DNA of 64,000 nt from Sodiomyces alkalinus F11. Lineage: Eukaryota > Ascomycota > Sordariomycetes > Glomerellales > Plectosphaerellaceae. A model generated the notes under the pieces. It ran no database searches and was not told where the DNA came from. It was given only the letters and a program-made list of their open reading frames with translations. The translations under genes were made by a program, and so were the position numbers. Location: the NCBI RefSeq assembly GCF_003711515.1, contig NW_021167079.1, positions 1,043,471 to 1,107,470 on the forward strand, given 5' to 3'. This document shows positions 36,996 through 48,424 of this stretch, one piece after another. Within the stretch, counting starts at the first letter, position 1, and each line of letters starts with the position of its first letter.

Positions 36996-38825
36996 TCACA
37001 GCGCCGCCTTGCCCCGTGACTCGTATGGAAGCAACAGAGCAATTATACCTGCGGCGATGAACAAGGCGCCGCTCGTGTAGACAGGGGCAGCCGTTTGGAG
37101 GTCCCCGAACATGGCAATAATAGGCTGCAAGACGAGTTAGTTCACATTGCGGGGTTTTCATCTCCACTGTTCGGGAGAAACATGCGGCGACACGTACCGC
37201 CATAATACCAAACACGCGGTTGGAGGTGGCTGTGAGAGCATTGCCCGTGCCTCGCTGAGGAGTGGGGAACAACTCGGGGGTGAAACCGTAGAGCACGGCG
37301 TACATGATGTTGCTCGTAAAGCTGAAGGCACAGTTGAAGCCCAACAGAGCATTGGAGGTCCTCGAGGTGGTGGAGCCATAGAGGAAGACGCCGGTGGCCA
37401 CAGTCGACAGAGCGAGGGTGCCCTTACGACCGACCAAGCGCCGCTCGACCAACCAAGCACCCAGCAGGGCTCCAGGCACGCCAACGGCGGCGATGATCAA
37501 ACTGTTGCGATAGGTAATGTACGTGCTGCCGTCTCCGTAGACGTCGCCGCGAGTGGCCATAATGTAAGGGATGTAGGCGTTGTAGAGCGGATAGCCGAGG
37601 CCGATGAGAGCCCAGATGGCCATGATGAGGCCAGTGCTAATGCCAAGGCGACGAGTCGCGAAGAGTTGGCGAATGTGGCTGAAGCTGAGCTTCTCGACAT
37701 ATCTCTTGGCGGCCGTCGCGACGTCGGTCCGAGCGACGTACCCTTCCGGCTCGCAGGCCTTGAGGTGGTCGAGAGTTAGGTCGGTGTCCCTGTTGTTCCG
37801 CTTGGCGATTTCGTAGACGACACGGACGGCGTCCTCGTCGCGGCCCTTGCCCATGAGGAACTTGGGCGACTCGTAGATCTTGAAAGCCAGGAAGCGGATC
37901 AAGAACATGAGCATTGTGATGCCGCCCATGGTGATAGTGAAGTACCTCCATCCCATATTGGCACCCCTGGTGCAATTCTCGCCCTGTTCGCAGGTGAGGT
38001 TTCCGAGGAGGGGCCATGCAATGAGAGTGGCGAGCAACTGCGCAAGCGACCACTTTACGGAGAGTGCGGTAAGCAGCCATTGGTGGGTAGAGGGAAGGGC
38101 CTCCAAGAAGATGGCAGCATCCACCGGGAGGTTGCCGCCAACACCAAAAGACCACAAGGCAGCGAAGGACGCAATGGCGGCAAAGTTGTTGGCACCTCCA
38201 GCAACCAGGCCCCAGGTGGCGGTCAGGCCGAGGGTGATGTTAAATGCCCACCGACGACCCCAGAAATCACAGCCAAACCCCCAAAAGGCGGCGCCGGCAA
38301 GCAGGCCAATATTCTGTGCTAGCGTCAATAGCGGCGGGCGACTCGGGTTGAACTCGTTGGCGACGGGTGTGAGAATGAGTGAGGTAACGATGGGCCAAAG
38401 GTTGTCGGCGGCCCAGCCGAAGCCGATGACGAAAAACAACTGCCATTGGTAGCGACCCATGCCGATCTCTTGGATCTAGAGTGTGGGCCAGAAGGCAACC
38501 GCAGGTTAGTACGCCTTAAGCTTCTCATCACAAACAAAGGTGTCGTCTATGGGGGGGGAGGAAAAGAAAAAAGAAAAAGCAAAGCCGGCCTCCCCGTCCG
38601 GGGGTTGCGCGGAGAACTTACAGCGCGGTTGAGAACGCGGGCCTTGGCCTCATATACAGGGTCAAGTGTACCCTTTGGATAGACACCTTCGTCATCGGAA
38701 CTCGAATCGAAATCGATGTTGGCATCTCGGACAATATCGTCGGATTTACCGATGGTGTCGAAGGTCGGCGAGGCAGGCTTGACCTCACCCTTCGTCGGGG
38801 AATCCTGTTCCAATTGGCTCGCCAT
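36996..38825 (-). CDS. MFS transporter, sugar/organic-ion (SV2-like) type
   Basis: A 12-helix major facilitator of the plasma membrane, 536 residues, in exons 38825-38622, 38475-37198 and 37124-36996. A polar N-terminal arm of ~70 residues, rich in Asp and Ser, precedes IQEIGMGRYQWQLFFVIGFGWAADN at helix 1. The MFS signature appears as GCDFWGRRWAFNITL between helices 2 and 3. After a long central loop, GAWLVERRLVGRKGTLALST gives the mirrored motif. ELFPTPQRGTGNALTATSNRVFGIMA near helix 10-11 is typical of the eukaryotic sugar/SV2-like branch. The start at 38825 is the first ATG in frame. Substrate unknown: candidates are organic ions, phosphate esters or sugars. Nothing in the neighbourhood narrows this down. 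Confidence 0.88.
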
Positions 38826-39545
38826 GACTGAAGCTACAGCGTCCGCTTGGGGCACGGTGCGAGGTGTCTAAAAGGGACAAAACGATGGGGTCGAGGCAAA
38901 GTCGAGATGACCGATGGGCGCAGATTTGTACTCGAGGTTGAGCGACTTGTCAATCGAACGCCACGGGTATTTCTGCGATCCCCGACAGCGGCTCAAAGCT
39001 AAGTTTGAGGCAGAAAGAAGCTGGGCGCACTGGTGGCGCAATGTTGGCGCAAGTAGGGAAAGGTGAAGGTACAAAAGCCAATTCCATCCATGAAGAAGAA
39101 ATGCGAGGGGAAAGGGGGAAACAAACCTGGGGAAGGCCCCTAAATATTGGCAGGTCCCGCGTGTCAGGCCGGTGAGTCCGGAGACGGGCGGCAGGATAGG
39201 CGTCGTCGAGCTGCAAGAAAAGCCCGGCAGCGTATCCGTACTCAGTACATATATGCACGCTTAAAGCCAGGAAACGATGGCGCCATTGATCCATCGGCCT
39301 TATCATTTGTTTCCCGTCTCTGAACAAATAGGGAAAGATCTGCATGTCGTCCAGTTGGTGCCAAAGTGCGCAGTGGCTGCAAGCACAGCAACCCCGAGGG
39401 GATGCGGACATTTGGGTTTTGTGAGCTCTCAACTGATGACGTAACGAGGAATCGGTCAACCAGCGTCCTCGAAAGAAAGCTGAAAGTGTGCCTGGAGTCC
39501 TAGGCCAGGAACAGTTAACTCAAGGTAGTCAGAAGCTAATGATAA

Positions 39546-39566
39546 GGTAGGTTATATTAACCTACC
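39546..39566. repeat. perfect short inverted repeat
   Basis: GGTAGGTTA, three bases, then TAACCTACC: nine-base arms with no mismatch. Could be a binding dyad or a footprint; function unknown. Confidence 0.8.
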
Positions 39567-40030
39567 GAGTTGACAGGACAATCCGTCTTCGGTATCCATA
39601 CCTCAGGTACCTTACTCATTAGGTATGTACCGAGCTAATAACTTGGGTGGACGACGTTCCTGCGGATCGCTATCCCAGTCGTCTCGAGGATGCGATGCCG
39701 CCAACAGAACTTTGTGGCTTTGGAATGCATGTGGAATGCATGTAGAGCGACTGCCGAGGCCGCCATGACACCCGTTGTGGCTCGAAATCCGGGTCCAAAG
39801 TCCCAAAGGTAACGGTAAGGCGCCTCCTCACCATCAGAAACGATAAATTCTCTCCACGTCCACCCGGTCAACAACATAGTGACACGAGAAAAATAAAATC
39901 GACTGGCCACCGATTTGAGGTGCTAAGAATTTGAATGTTGGCAAGACGAAGATGTTGCGAGGAATAACTTTCGACTCGGCCAAGCCCTGCCTGTCAGTCA
40001 CTGAATGTATTATGTGGAACTTCGGCAGTA

Positions 40031-40128
40031 CAGTGGGGGGCAGAAGCTTCTACCCCACCCAATGTATTGAATCTCTCTTGACCCTAAGAAAATACTTTTG
40101 ACGGAGTAGAAATACTTTGCCCCCACTG
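40031..40128. mobile_element. 98-bp Tc1/mariner-type MITE with TA target duplication
   Basis: Ends CAGTGGGGGGCA and, reversed, CAGTGGGGGCAA form terminal inverted repeats whose similarity continues inward to TTCTACYCC with one gap. TA stands immediately outside both ends (40029-40030 and 40129-40130), as after Tc1/mariner insertion. Removing the element would leave gcagTActgc. The terminal sequence resembles that of impala/mimp-type elements in fungi (CAGTGGGnGCAA). It has no coding capacity, so it would need a transposase in trans. Confidence 0.75.
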
Positions 40129-40546
40129 TACTGCTGACATCAAGAACGTCAGCCGGAAGGGGAAGGTAGAGAACGGAAGGTACCGAGTATCCGTACTCGT
40201 CTCGGCACGTGAGATTCTGGCCGGGGCTTGATGGAACCGGGTGTTTTAAGTGGGTGGTTGGACGCGTCTCGGCTTGTGGGGCCCCCAGGCTCCAAGGGTC
40301 GTCACGACTCAACACCGTGAACTCATCGTGAAATGTTCCCACTCACTCCCATGTCGAGATCACCACGGAGTATATCCCGCATATTAATCCTCGCAACATT
40401 CTTTCTTCTGAACCACCTCGGGGGTTTCACTTACCAAGTACCCTTTCGAAGGCTATTATATTATGGAACCGCTCTGACCACCCAAAAATTAGCCTGAATC
40501 GCTTCGGCAGGGCAGGGCCGGCAGGCTGCCCTTATCCACCTCAACC

Positions 40547-41757
40547 ATGATCCCTTGCTCCATGTTCGCAACCGTTGCCCTAGTCGTGGCCTTTCTCATC
40601 CAAACAGCCGCAGCACGGAAAAACCTCATCCTCGACACGGATATATTCAGCGATTGCGAGTAAGACACCAACCCCGCTCCCCCCCCCCCCCCCCCCCCCC
40701 CCCCTTTTTTCTTTTTTCCTTTTTTGTACCACAACCCCCATATCCTCATCAGCACCTTCACGTAACTCAAGGAGGAATTAACTTGCCCCCGCCTACCATC
40801 AGCGACGCGGCTGCCCTCCTCCTCGCTGCCACCTCTCCCGACGTCAAGCTCCTCGCAGTGAACGTCAACTCGCACTCGACCTACTCCGCGCTCGCCACCT
40901 CCGCCATCCTCGCCCACTATGATCACGCCCACACTCCCGTGGGCGCCCGCCGCCCGCTGACCAACGACACGTTCTTCGATGCCAAGGACTTTGAGCTGGG
41001 CGAGTTCGCCAGCAAAGTGGCCCGCCACTGGTCCGGCGGCACCCTCCCCTGGGGCACCGCCGAGAAGGCCTGGGACCCCATCACGCTGTACCGCAGGACG
41101 CTCGCCGCCTCCGAGGACGGCAGCGTCTCCATCGTCTCCCTCGGCTTCCTCGACAACCTAGCCGGCCTCCTCGACTCGACCGCCGATGACTACTCCGACC
41201 TCTCCGGCCCGGACCTCATCTCCGCCAAGGTCTCCGAGCTGGTCGTCATGGGCGGAGGCTACCCGTCCGGCTACGAGTTCAATTTCTTCGCCGACGACCC
41301 TTCCACCACCGCCCACGTCATCAACGACTGGCCGGGCCGCATGGTCTTCTCCGGTTTCGAGCTCGGCCAATCCGTCATGTCCGGCGACCGCTTCGTGGCC
41401 GAGGGCCCGCCCGGCGACCCCGTCCGCGCCGCCTACATCTACCACTCCTACGGCGCACCCCACCCGTCCTGGGACCCCATCACCGTCCTCTATGCCATCC
41501 GGGGACTCAGCGACACTTTCGAGTACGGCAACCGCAGGGGCTACAACCACGTCGAACCCGACGGCACCAACGCTTGGGTGGACGATGCCAACGTCAGGAA
41601 CCAGCATTGGCTCCGACTGAAGCTCGGAAACGACACCGTCGGCGCCGAGCTCGACAGGCTTTACTTGGAGGCTGCTTGGGTCGCTGACAATCCTCTTGTC
41701 CAAGCTGAAATGTCTTGGAGATCCCATCGGCCAATCTTCCCCAAGGCGGAGCTTTGA
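40547..41757 (+). CDS. secreted inosine-uridine-preferring nucleoside hydrolase
   Basis: Splits ribonucleosides into base and ribose; probably extracellular or vacuolar. It has 355 residues in exons 40547-40659 and 40803-41757. The N-terminus MIPCSMFATVALVVAFLIQTAAA is a clear signal peptide, so cleavage near residue 23 is expected. Splicing rebuilds the calcium-binding Asp cluster DTDIFSDCDDAAAL, half on each exon. The second family block is LVVMGGGYPSGYEFNFFADD, carrying the conserved Asn and Asp. NHVEPDGTNAWVDDAN near the C-terminus fits the substrate loop. The 143-nt intron contains a 26-base run of C (40679-40704), unusual for an intron and difficult for polymerases. Several NxT/S sites agree with secretion. 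It would release uracil or hypoxanthine for uptake by permeases. Confidence 0.92.
40679..40704. repeat. poly-C homopolymer inside the nucleoside hydrolase intron
   Basis: A run of 26 C residues followed by a T-rich stretch, all within intron 1. The length is probably variable and the region may be misassembled. Confidence 0.9.
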
Positions 41758-42454
41758 AGCGGCAGCTTTATGCCGCAATTTGCACTTGCTTTAGGATTGC
41801 TTGAACATGTGCTGTACGTTGCCTCCTCATCAACATGTAGGTAGGTAGAATATATCACGTTTGAACTGGCCAACGTCCCAGCGCTACCACCTTGATGGCG
41901 AAAGGGCAAAGTCAAACACAGATGCCGTTCCTCATTGCTCTTCTCCCTGGCCTCGTTTGCGTCCCACTCAATGTTCTTATTACCGCCAGCTTTTTCTCCA
42001 ATAGATTCAAGAATGACCACCACTTCGGGAGTTCCACTAAGACGAGCTACGCCAACATGATGTGCGACAACGACATGTTAGTAAGGAACACTTTATCACA
42101 TATGTATGTCACGCTGCTTAGTGCTAAAACAAAGCTAATCTTGATTTTAGGTTCGCACTACATACACGGTAGGAAGAGACATCTAACTATGGCTGTTGAA
42201 CATCTCGACACTACCCTTCCTGAAACCCCATCCATGCTGAGCGTCCGGTAAGGCGCAACGCACTGAATAAAGAGCTATAAAGAGCCGCGACTAGCAAGAA
42301 TTGTTGTAGGAGAACACTAAACGAAGACCTGAGAAAGAATTGCCGTAGGAGGCACTGCTTATTTACCCTCCGATCTCATCCGGGTATACCCTAAGAACAT
42401 GAACGATTTTTCGTAACCATAACAAAGGAAATAAAGGGGGAGTGGGTGATCTGA
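41758..42454. other. convergent spacer
   Basis: Between the convergent ends of the nucleoside hydrolase and the HAM1-like gene. A plus-strand frame at 41892-42251 has one hydrophobic stretch, but no start context or homology that I trust. Confidence 0.5.
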
Positions 42455-45356
42455 TTAGTAGTACTGCGGGATCGTGGTCGAAGTCTGAGGGCCAACAGTC
42501 TGAGGGACAACGGTCTGAGGGACAACGGTCTGAGTTTGACCCGGGATGCTTTGGACATCCGAGCCTCCAAGGACCCGCGAAGCGTCTTGAGCCATGCGAG
42601 AGCCCATGGCGGAATCATATGCACCACCCTGGGTACTACCAATAGGATGTTGACCAGCGAAACCATCCTGACCGCCCTGACGACCTGTCGGGCTGCCCTT
42701 GGGCACGTGCGTCTTGCGTTGGATCTTGGGCGCCTCGGGGATGTCGGTGGACTTGTTGGCCGTGCCGATGGAGAAAACCGGGCTCTCCCAACGCTCGCCT
42801 TTGCGGGCCAATTCCCTATACTCGGTAGCCTTCGTGCTAATGCCGCCTGGCAGCTTCACATTGGGGAAGATGCTGTCCTCCATGGTGATGGCCATGTTGA
42901 ACTTCTTATCCGCGGCCACCTCCTTGGCCTTCTCCCTATTCTGGAGGATGCGTTTCTGCATGGCGTTGTAGTAGCGGTTGTAAATGTTGGGAACATGTTC
43001 GGGGTCGGAACGGGCCTCCTCCAGGGCACGGTCAGCCTCTTGCTTCATCTGGAAGAGCATCCTGTCGAGCTTGTTGGCCTGGTCCTTGATGCTCGCCTCG
43101 ACAACCTTTTGCAGTGCAGGCCTGAGAACCTTCATCATTATCGGCTTGAACAACTTGAAGAGCAGCTTGTGGTTGGATTGCTTGAGCTTGACGTTCATGT
43201 GCTTGATCTCCACGTCGACCTTCTCAATCTTAAAGAAGTTCTGGCTGTCCAACTTATCGGCAGTGGCACACTTCATCTCGAAGGTGAGACCTTCACCGGC
43301 AAGCAAGAAGTCTGCTACACCGGTGTCCGTGATAGATGGGAAGCCCTCCTTGCGTTTAATATGGTAGCTGACATCCCGCAGGTCCATCTGGATGCCGGAG
43401 ACCTTAACGTCGAAGACTTGCTTGTTCTTATTGGCAATCCTCTTACGGCCCCAACGGAAGTGATGCTCCGAATTGATCTCCAAGATGTTGGGAGTGAAGT
43501 TGTCCGATTCGATCACGAGGTTCTCGATGACAGCGTCGACTTGATGGTCGGAGTACTCAATGCGGGGCACCGGAACGTAGGCAAGGTTCTCCAAGACGCC
43601 CGGGATGATCACACCGGTGAGGTCCTTGACCAGATGAGGCTTGAAGACGGGCTTCCCATTCTCGTCGTTGCCCAGATCATTAAAGAGCTTCCGGATCGAC
43701 TGTCCGAAAGCCTTGTTCTGTTGATCGTTGTCGAACTCGTTCATAATGAAGCGCAGCTCATCCACGACCCGATCGGTGTTGGTCCGGTACTTCTCGCGGA
43801 GAAGATAACGACCGTGATCATATAGTCGGTTCCATTCCTCATTCGACGAGTCCTCAAGGATATAGCCCTGCTGGAGGAGGCAGCGCCGGATGTACTGGTT
43901 CATGGCCTTGAACCAGTTCTTCAGCTCGGGATCATGGTCGGCATCGCGGTATATCTGGCCAATGTGAGACCAGAGGTCTCCAGTAGAAGTGCCGTTGGCA
44001 AATCGCTCAATCAGCGTCTGTGACGAAGCGTTAGCATGTTCGCTGGGTATCTTCATATGGATCAGGGATGAACAAGGGCAGATTTCAGACATACTCTGAG
44101 ATCGGACTCGGCTTGGGCAAGACCGCCGCGGGCTTCCCTGACGGTGCCAGAACCACCCTCGGCGATTGCGCGGGAATGCTGGCTGTACTGCTCGATCAGG
44201 TCGAGAATGGTCTCGATGGCTTGCGAGTAGTCGGGGTGCTGCTGGCATTCAAGAACCATCTTCTTCAGGCGCAAGACGGTTTGGTCCCGACGAGATTCGG
44301 GCACCTTCTTGTTAAGATACTCCCGGGCCTTACGGCGATACTCTTCGTTGCGCTTCCGAATCTTCTCCTTGGTTTCCGGGTCAACGTTTTGTTCAACCCG
44401 CTCCTTGAGGTTGCCCGTGGCATTGCCGTTGGCGTCCGTGGTTTGCTGAACGCCCTGCCGCTCACTGGCGGCGGCAGTCCCATCTCTACCCGACCGCTGG
44501 GGAAGTGTCTGGCTACCGACAGCGGTAGCATCTTGTTTGGCTGCATGGGCGGTGTCCCGGAGATCTTTTTTGGGGTCACCTTTGTAGATATTCTGGGCCT
44601 CCTGCTTCCAGTTCTCCTTAGAAAACTTGGGGGCGTCGTGCCAAACGTTATCCTGCGCAGGATTGTCGATGTCCGCGAGTTCTTCCTGGGACGGCCTAAC
44701 GTGCGAGGCGGCATTCGTCGCGGCATCGCCAGCAATGTCTCGGAGCAAGACAGTAGCATCCTTGACTGAAAACACGAGTTAGTGAGGTACTGGTAAGAGA
44801 CACGTGTGAAGAGCATTAAGGGGGTACCTACGTAGCTTGCGGAACTGCCCATTGGTGATGATGAGCGTCCCCAGTGTCCTCAAGCCGTTGAGGGCCTGGT
44901 CACCATGCTGTTGAGCAGTCTGCTTATCAACGGGAGCACCAGGACGGCTGAGAGATTTGGCATCCCAATGCTGGGTTTGCCAGATGAAGTCCTGGAGCAG
45001 GTTGCCCTGGTTTCTGGAGAGAAGCAGATGCTGGGCGTTCTTGACGACGGTGCGAGCGTCCGCGACAAGTGACCTGCCTTCCTCGGATAGCTTGTCGGAA
45101 GGGTTTGAGATGGGCTTGGAGGCGAGGAAGCTGTTCAGGGCGACATCAATTTGATCGTTCTGGTCACGTATTAACATCAACATCAAGACGTCTCATTTAT
45201 CAAAAATGGGGGGGGGGGGGAGAGCTGCGTGGGTGAGCATACGGAAGGAACTTTGCCGAGCTGGAAAGCGGAGATGATGCCGTAGAGCTGGAGCTTGCGG
45301 TGGACATCGGCCTCCTTTTGCTTCATGTCGGTGGGTTTGTTGACGTTGACGGACAT
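42455..45356 (-). CDS. HAM1-like (BPI/SMP-like) lipid-binding-type protein
   Basis: A large fungal protein of 891 residues in exons 45356-45243, 45159-44832, 44765-44095 and 44017-42455. It starts MSVNVNKPTDMKQKEADVHRKLQLYGII, which matches the HAM1 N-terminal family (helical, residues ~1-600). The C-terminal half with GVLENLAYVPVPRIEYSD, FDVKVSGIQMDLRDVSYHIK and HMNVKLKQSNHKLLFKLFK belongs to the HAM1 C-terminal/BPI-like fold. Such folds bind lipid in a tubular cavity. Family members are linked to hyphal fusion, but the biochemical role is not settled. The last ~60 residues are disordered and end in a TVVPQ repeat coded by a 15-base unit (42488-42536). Intron 1 contains a 13-base G run. It is unrelated to the yeast ITPase also called Ham1. 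Confidence 0.85.
42488..42536 (-). repeat. 15-bp coding repeat at the HAM1-like C-terminus
   Basis: Three to four near-identical units giving T-V-V-P-Q / T-V-G-P-Q in the last 20 residues of the HAM1-like protein. Confidence 0.75.
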
Positions 45357-48300
45357 GGTGGGCAGATGGGCAGACGGGTAGTCCAACTAGTCCAAAGAGA
45401 TCAGAGATCACACGAGGTATACGGAGTGGTTGCGAATCAAGTCGACGTGATGACGGTGGCTGTATTAACCGTGGGGGAGTATATGGGTTTGTCGGTCGTT
45501 AGGTGGAAGAGACGCCGCGATGGTCGTTATTAGGGTTTGAAGGGGTATCACGAATTATTGTGGGAAAAAAAAGACAAGGCTTGTTGTACGTGAACGGTAA
45601 TCGTGGAAAGGATAAGGTAGGTGCAGAACTGAGGGGAGAGGAGTAAAATAAGAAAATACGAACAGGAGCAGCGGTCAGCAGAGTTTATACGTGGTTGACA
45701 TGGAGGGGGGAAGGGGGCCAGGACAGTAGCGGAAGGGGGGGTTGTGGGTGCCAGCCAAGGGAGGAAAGAGCAATCGAAGATGACACGAAGACGGGAGCGT
45801 CGTTGGTACAGCCCATGTACCTTGTGTAGCGACTTGAAGCCATGAGGTATGGTGCACAATGACGCAGTACCTACATGGGGGACTAGCTGTGAAACAACTC
45901 CATGACCAGGCCAGAGGAAGGGTGTGGTCAAGGCAAGAGCGTCAGCCTAGCCTCTAAAGCCGGCCTCCGGATAGGACCCAGGAATCCGCAAATACACAAG
46001 TCATTCAAGTACCTGAGTACCTTAGGAAAATGCTTGCCCAGACAGGTTGCCTCCGCTCTCTCTCTTCCTACCTACCGTATGGCATCGCTACGAAACCATT
46101 ACGGGTAGGTGCAGTGCTGGTTCAAGGTGCACAAAAGCAGGTAGCGGGTTGGTACACATTCACAGGATCAACTGAGTAGCAATCCAGAAGAGCTGGCAAT
46201 GACGTACACAGCTACTCACAGGATACCAATTTAGGGAGCTAGAGCTATCCCTGGCGGGTGTTAGTGTTGAGGTCAGTGACATAAAAGCTTCGTAGTGACG
46301 GTGACGAACTGCGACGGTGACGTGGCCGATAGGGGGAGCGAAGAAGCATGTGATGTCATCGGTTTCATAGCTTATGTGGAGACTGGGGTGTGCATTGGGC
46401 AATAAGGGGTCCAGAATCCGATCTGTGTTGTTCTTAGACTGCCGTCGCCGATGTCGAGAAGGGTGAACTTACCTGGCTAGGTAGCTCCTAGTGCTGGGTA
46501 AGATTCAGAGGTACATATACTCTGAGCTGAGCAGAAGCTGGAGACTCTTAGCATTCTTTTCTTGTGGGCAAAAAGTACAGGTACTTCTAGTTCGAATAGG
46601 TACACAAATTCGAGACAGGGTAAGGGCGACTTTATTACTAAGCCAGCCCAGGTACGGATGGTATGTCTCTGGAGGTATGGGTCTCTCGATGTTTTTCTAT
46701 TAATCACCCTTGGCAACGGTTTCGTCACACGCCTTCACTATTTGTCTATGCCCATTCATCTCTGATGCATACCAGTTCTTTGAAGCTTCTGTTCCCATTG
46801 CCTCTCTACTATTAGCACGGTTCTGTATCCATTGGGTTTGGCCCCCTTTGCTTGGATAGGAACCATCCGGTATGAACCGCCATGGCCATAACCACGCGCG
46901 AAACGGTCGGAGCGCCGTCTAACAAAATATCCGAGCGGACGATCGCCTTGGAGGACAATAAAAGTATTCCGGTCTGACGTCGACCTGCATCCTGTCAACC
47001 TATTTGGACAAATGTGACAGGAGATGATATCTGTTCGTGGCGACCAAAGAATCACCAACTTTATTGCCGATTCAAACTTCAAGAGGCCATTGCCTGTTCC
47101 CGGACATCGCAAGTCGCTGTTCTTCTAACATAGGTCTCATTCGAGCATCTGGTCCTGGTCTTCTCACGTTCTCCATACAGCTACCGTCTGGTCAGCACTA
47201 TCGTGGCCGATGTGTCTGGATCCTCCGGAATGTTTAGGTCCATATGTGCCTGGCAGCAGTTCTCTCCGTTTATTGTGTTCGGACGTTCCTGCACCCTTGA
47301 TGGTTCTCGATGTAATATGTCTCGGATTCATTCGTCTTTTCTTTTGTCTGACACTCCTATCCTCCCTGACCCCAGGATCCGGTGACGATGTTTTAAGAGT
47401 AAGTTTCTTGTTCGCTAGTAAAAACATCCCTCGACTTATTGCGCAGAATACGAAAATATTGCACCATCACCATGGCCTCACAAAAGACGAGAATGGGGGA
47501 TGAAATTCTGGGGACTTTGATGGTTCGACTTTCATAGGTACTCCCCGCTTCAACATAATGACACTGGCCCCAGCTCAGGTACTCACGCCCTGCATCCATT
47601 CATTGAGTTGGTCCCAAGGTGCCCGACTTTGGATTGTCACGTCTGCTGTTCGCAATTAATGGGGCGAGGTCTCGAGTCCCTGGCCATAATTGCTGAACTA
47701 TGTTACACTCAAAAATGTACGACTACACCAAACGAGGTGTTGAACTAGGTATATAAGATCAAAAAGTACCGACGTCAAGCAGAGGATTCTTTTTTGGTGT
47801 AGTGGTACATTTTTGAGTGTGACAATAATCCCCCATACGGGCCGCGCTGCCTTAGTCACGGCAACGAGAATCCGCAACCGTTATCCAGCTCCACCCTCCA
47901 ACGAACAGGACCAGATATCCATTAATTAATTACCTTTGTCGTGTTCATCGCAAGCCACATAGTCATGACGTCAACATCGACCAACTTAATTACTTTCCTC
48001 AACACCACCCGGCTTAGGAGATGCATACTCACTGGTGCTCCGTCGTACCGTGTAAGCTCTCGGTGCTCCAGCAAAATGAACGAGGAGCATCGCTTCCCTA
48101 CCAGCGATCTGATCCAACTTATTTCATAATGATCGGAGTATGCAGATCGCCCGAGGTAAGTGAGTAAGTCTCACAGTGAGCCCCTTACACTCACTCACGA
48201 GTCATCTCACCCGGCCTCATTCAATCTCGCACCATTTCATCAAATAATCACAAGCCACTCATAATCGCCTTGCTCTGTGCGGCGTTTAGGGTCAATCTCG

Positions 48301-48424
48301 AAATTTTGTGTCATATTTGACTTTTCACATTCTTCACAGTCACTCCTACTTGGCCACCATATTTTGCACGACTGTCTGAAAGTGCCTGGGGACTAATATT
48401 TCTGTCTGTTTCATTGATCATATC
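45357..48424. other. 3.1-kb gene-poor stretch
   Basis: The longest interval without a supported gene. Open frames are short and overlap on both strands. It contains a 124-bp hairpin element (47701-47824), and composition drifts toward A+T around 46480-48300. It could hold old transposon debris, but I found no transposase or reverse-transcriptase motif. Confidence 0.5.
47701..47824. mobile_element. 124-bp hairpin/MITE-like element with ~30-nt terminal inverted repeats
   Basis: The left arm starts TGTTACACTCAAAAATGTAC (47701) and the right arm, reversed, starts TGTCACACTCAAAAATGTAC (ending at 47824). Over 30 positions 28 match, and both arms run on through TACACCAAA. The middle ~60 bases are A+T-rich and non-coding. 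TA lies directly left of the element and one base to the right of it, so a TA duplication is possible but imperfect. It looks like a non-autonomous DNA transposon; the family was not identified. Confidence 0.65.

Larger units (their letters stand above)
38826..40546. other. 1.7-kb gene-free stretch with a MITE
   Basis: Between the divergent MFS and nucleoside hydrolase genes. It contains a perfect 21-nt dyad (39546-39566) and a mariner-type miniature element (40031-40128). An open frame on the minus strand at 38950-39459 has no recognisable features. Confidence 0.5.

Noticed and set aside
38950..39459. 169-codon minus-strand open frame as a gene
   Set aside because: Mixed composition, no motif, and it overlaps the promoter side of the MFS gene; likely chance.
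41892..42251. 119-codon plus-strand frame with a hydrophobic patch
   Set aside because: Starts in the 3' spacer of the nucleoside hydrolase; no family resemblance, and an equally long frame exists on the opposite strand.
42536..43825. 429-codon plus-strand open frame
   Set aside because: Antisense shadow of the HAM1-like gene, which has the family motifs and splice structure on the other strand.
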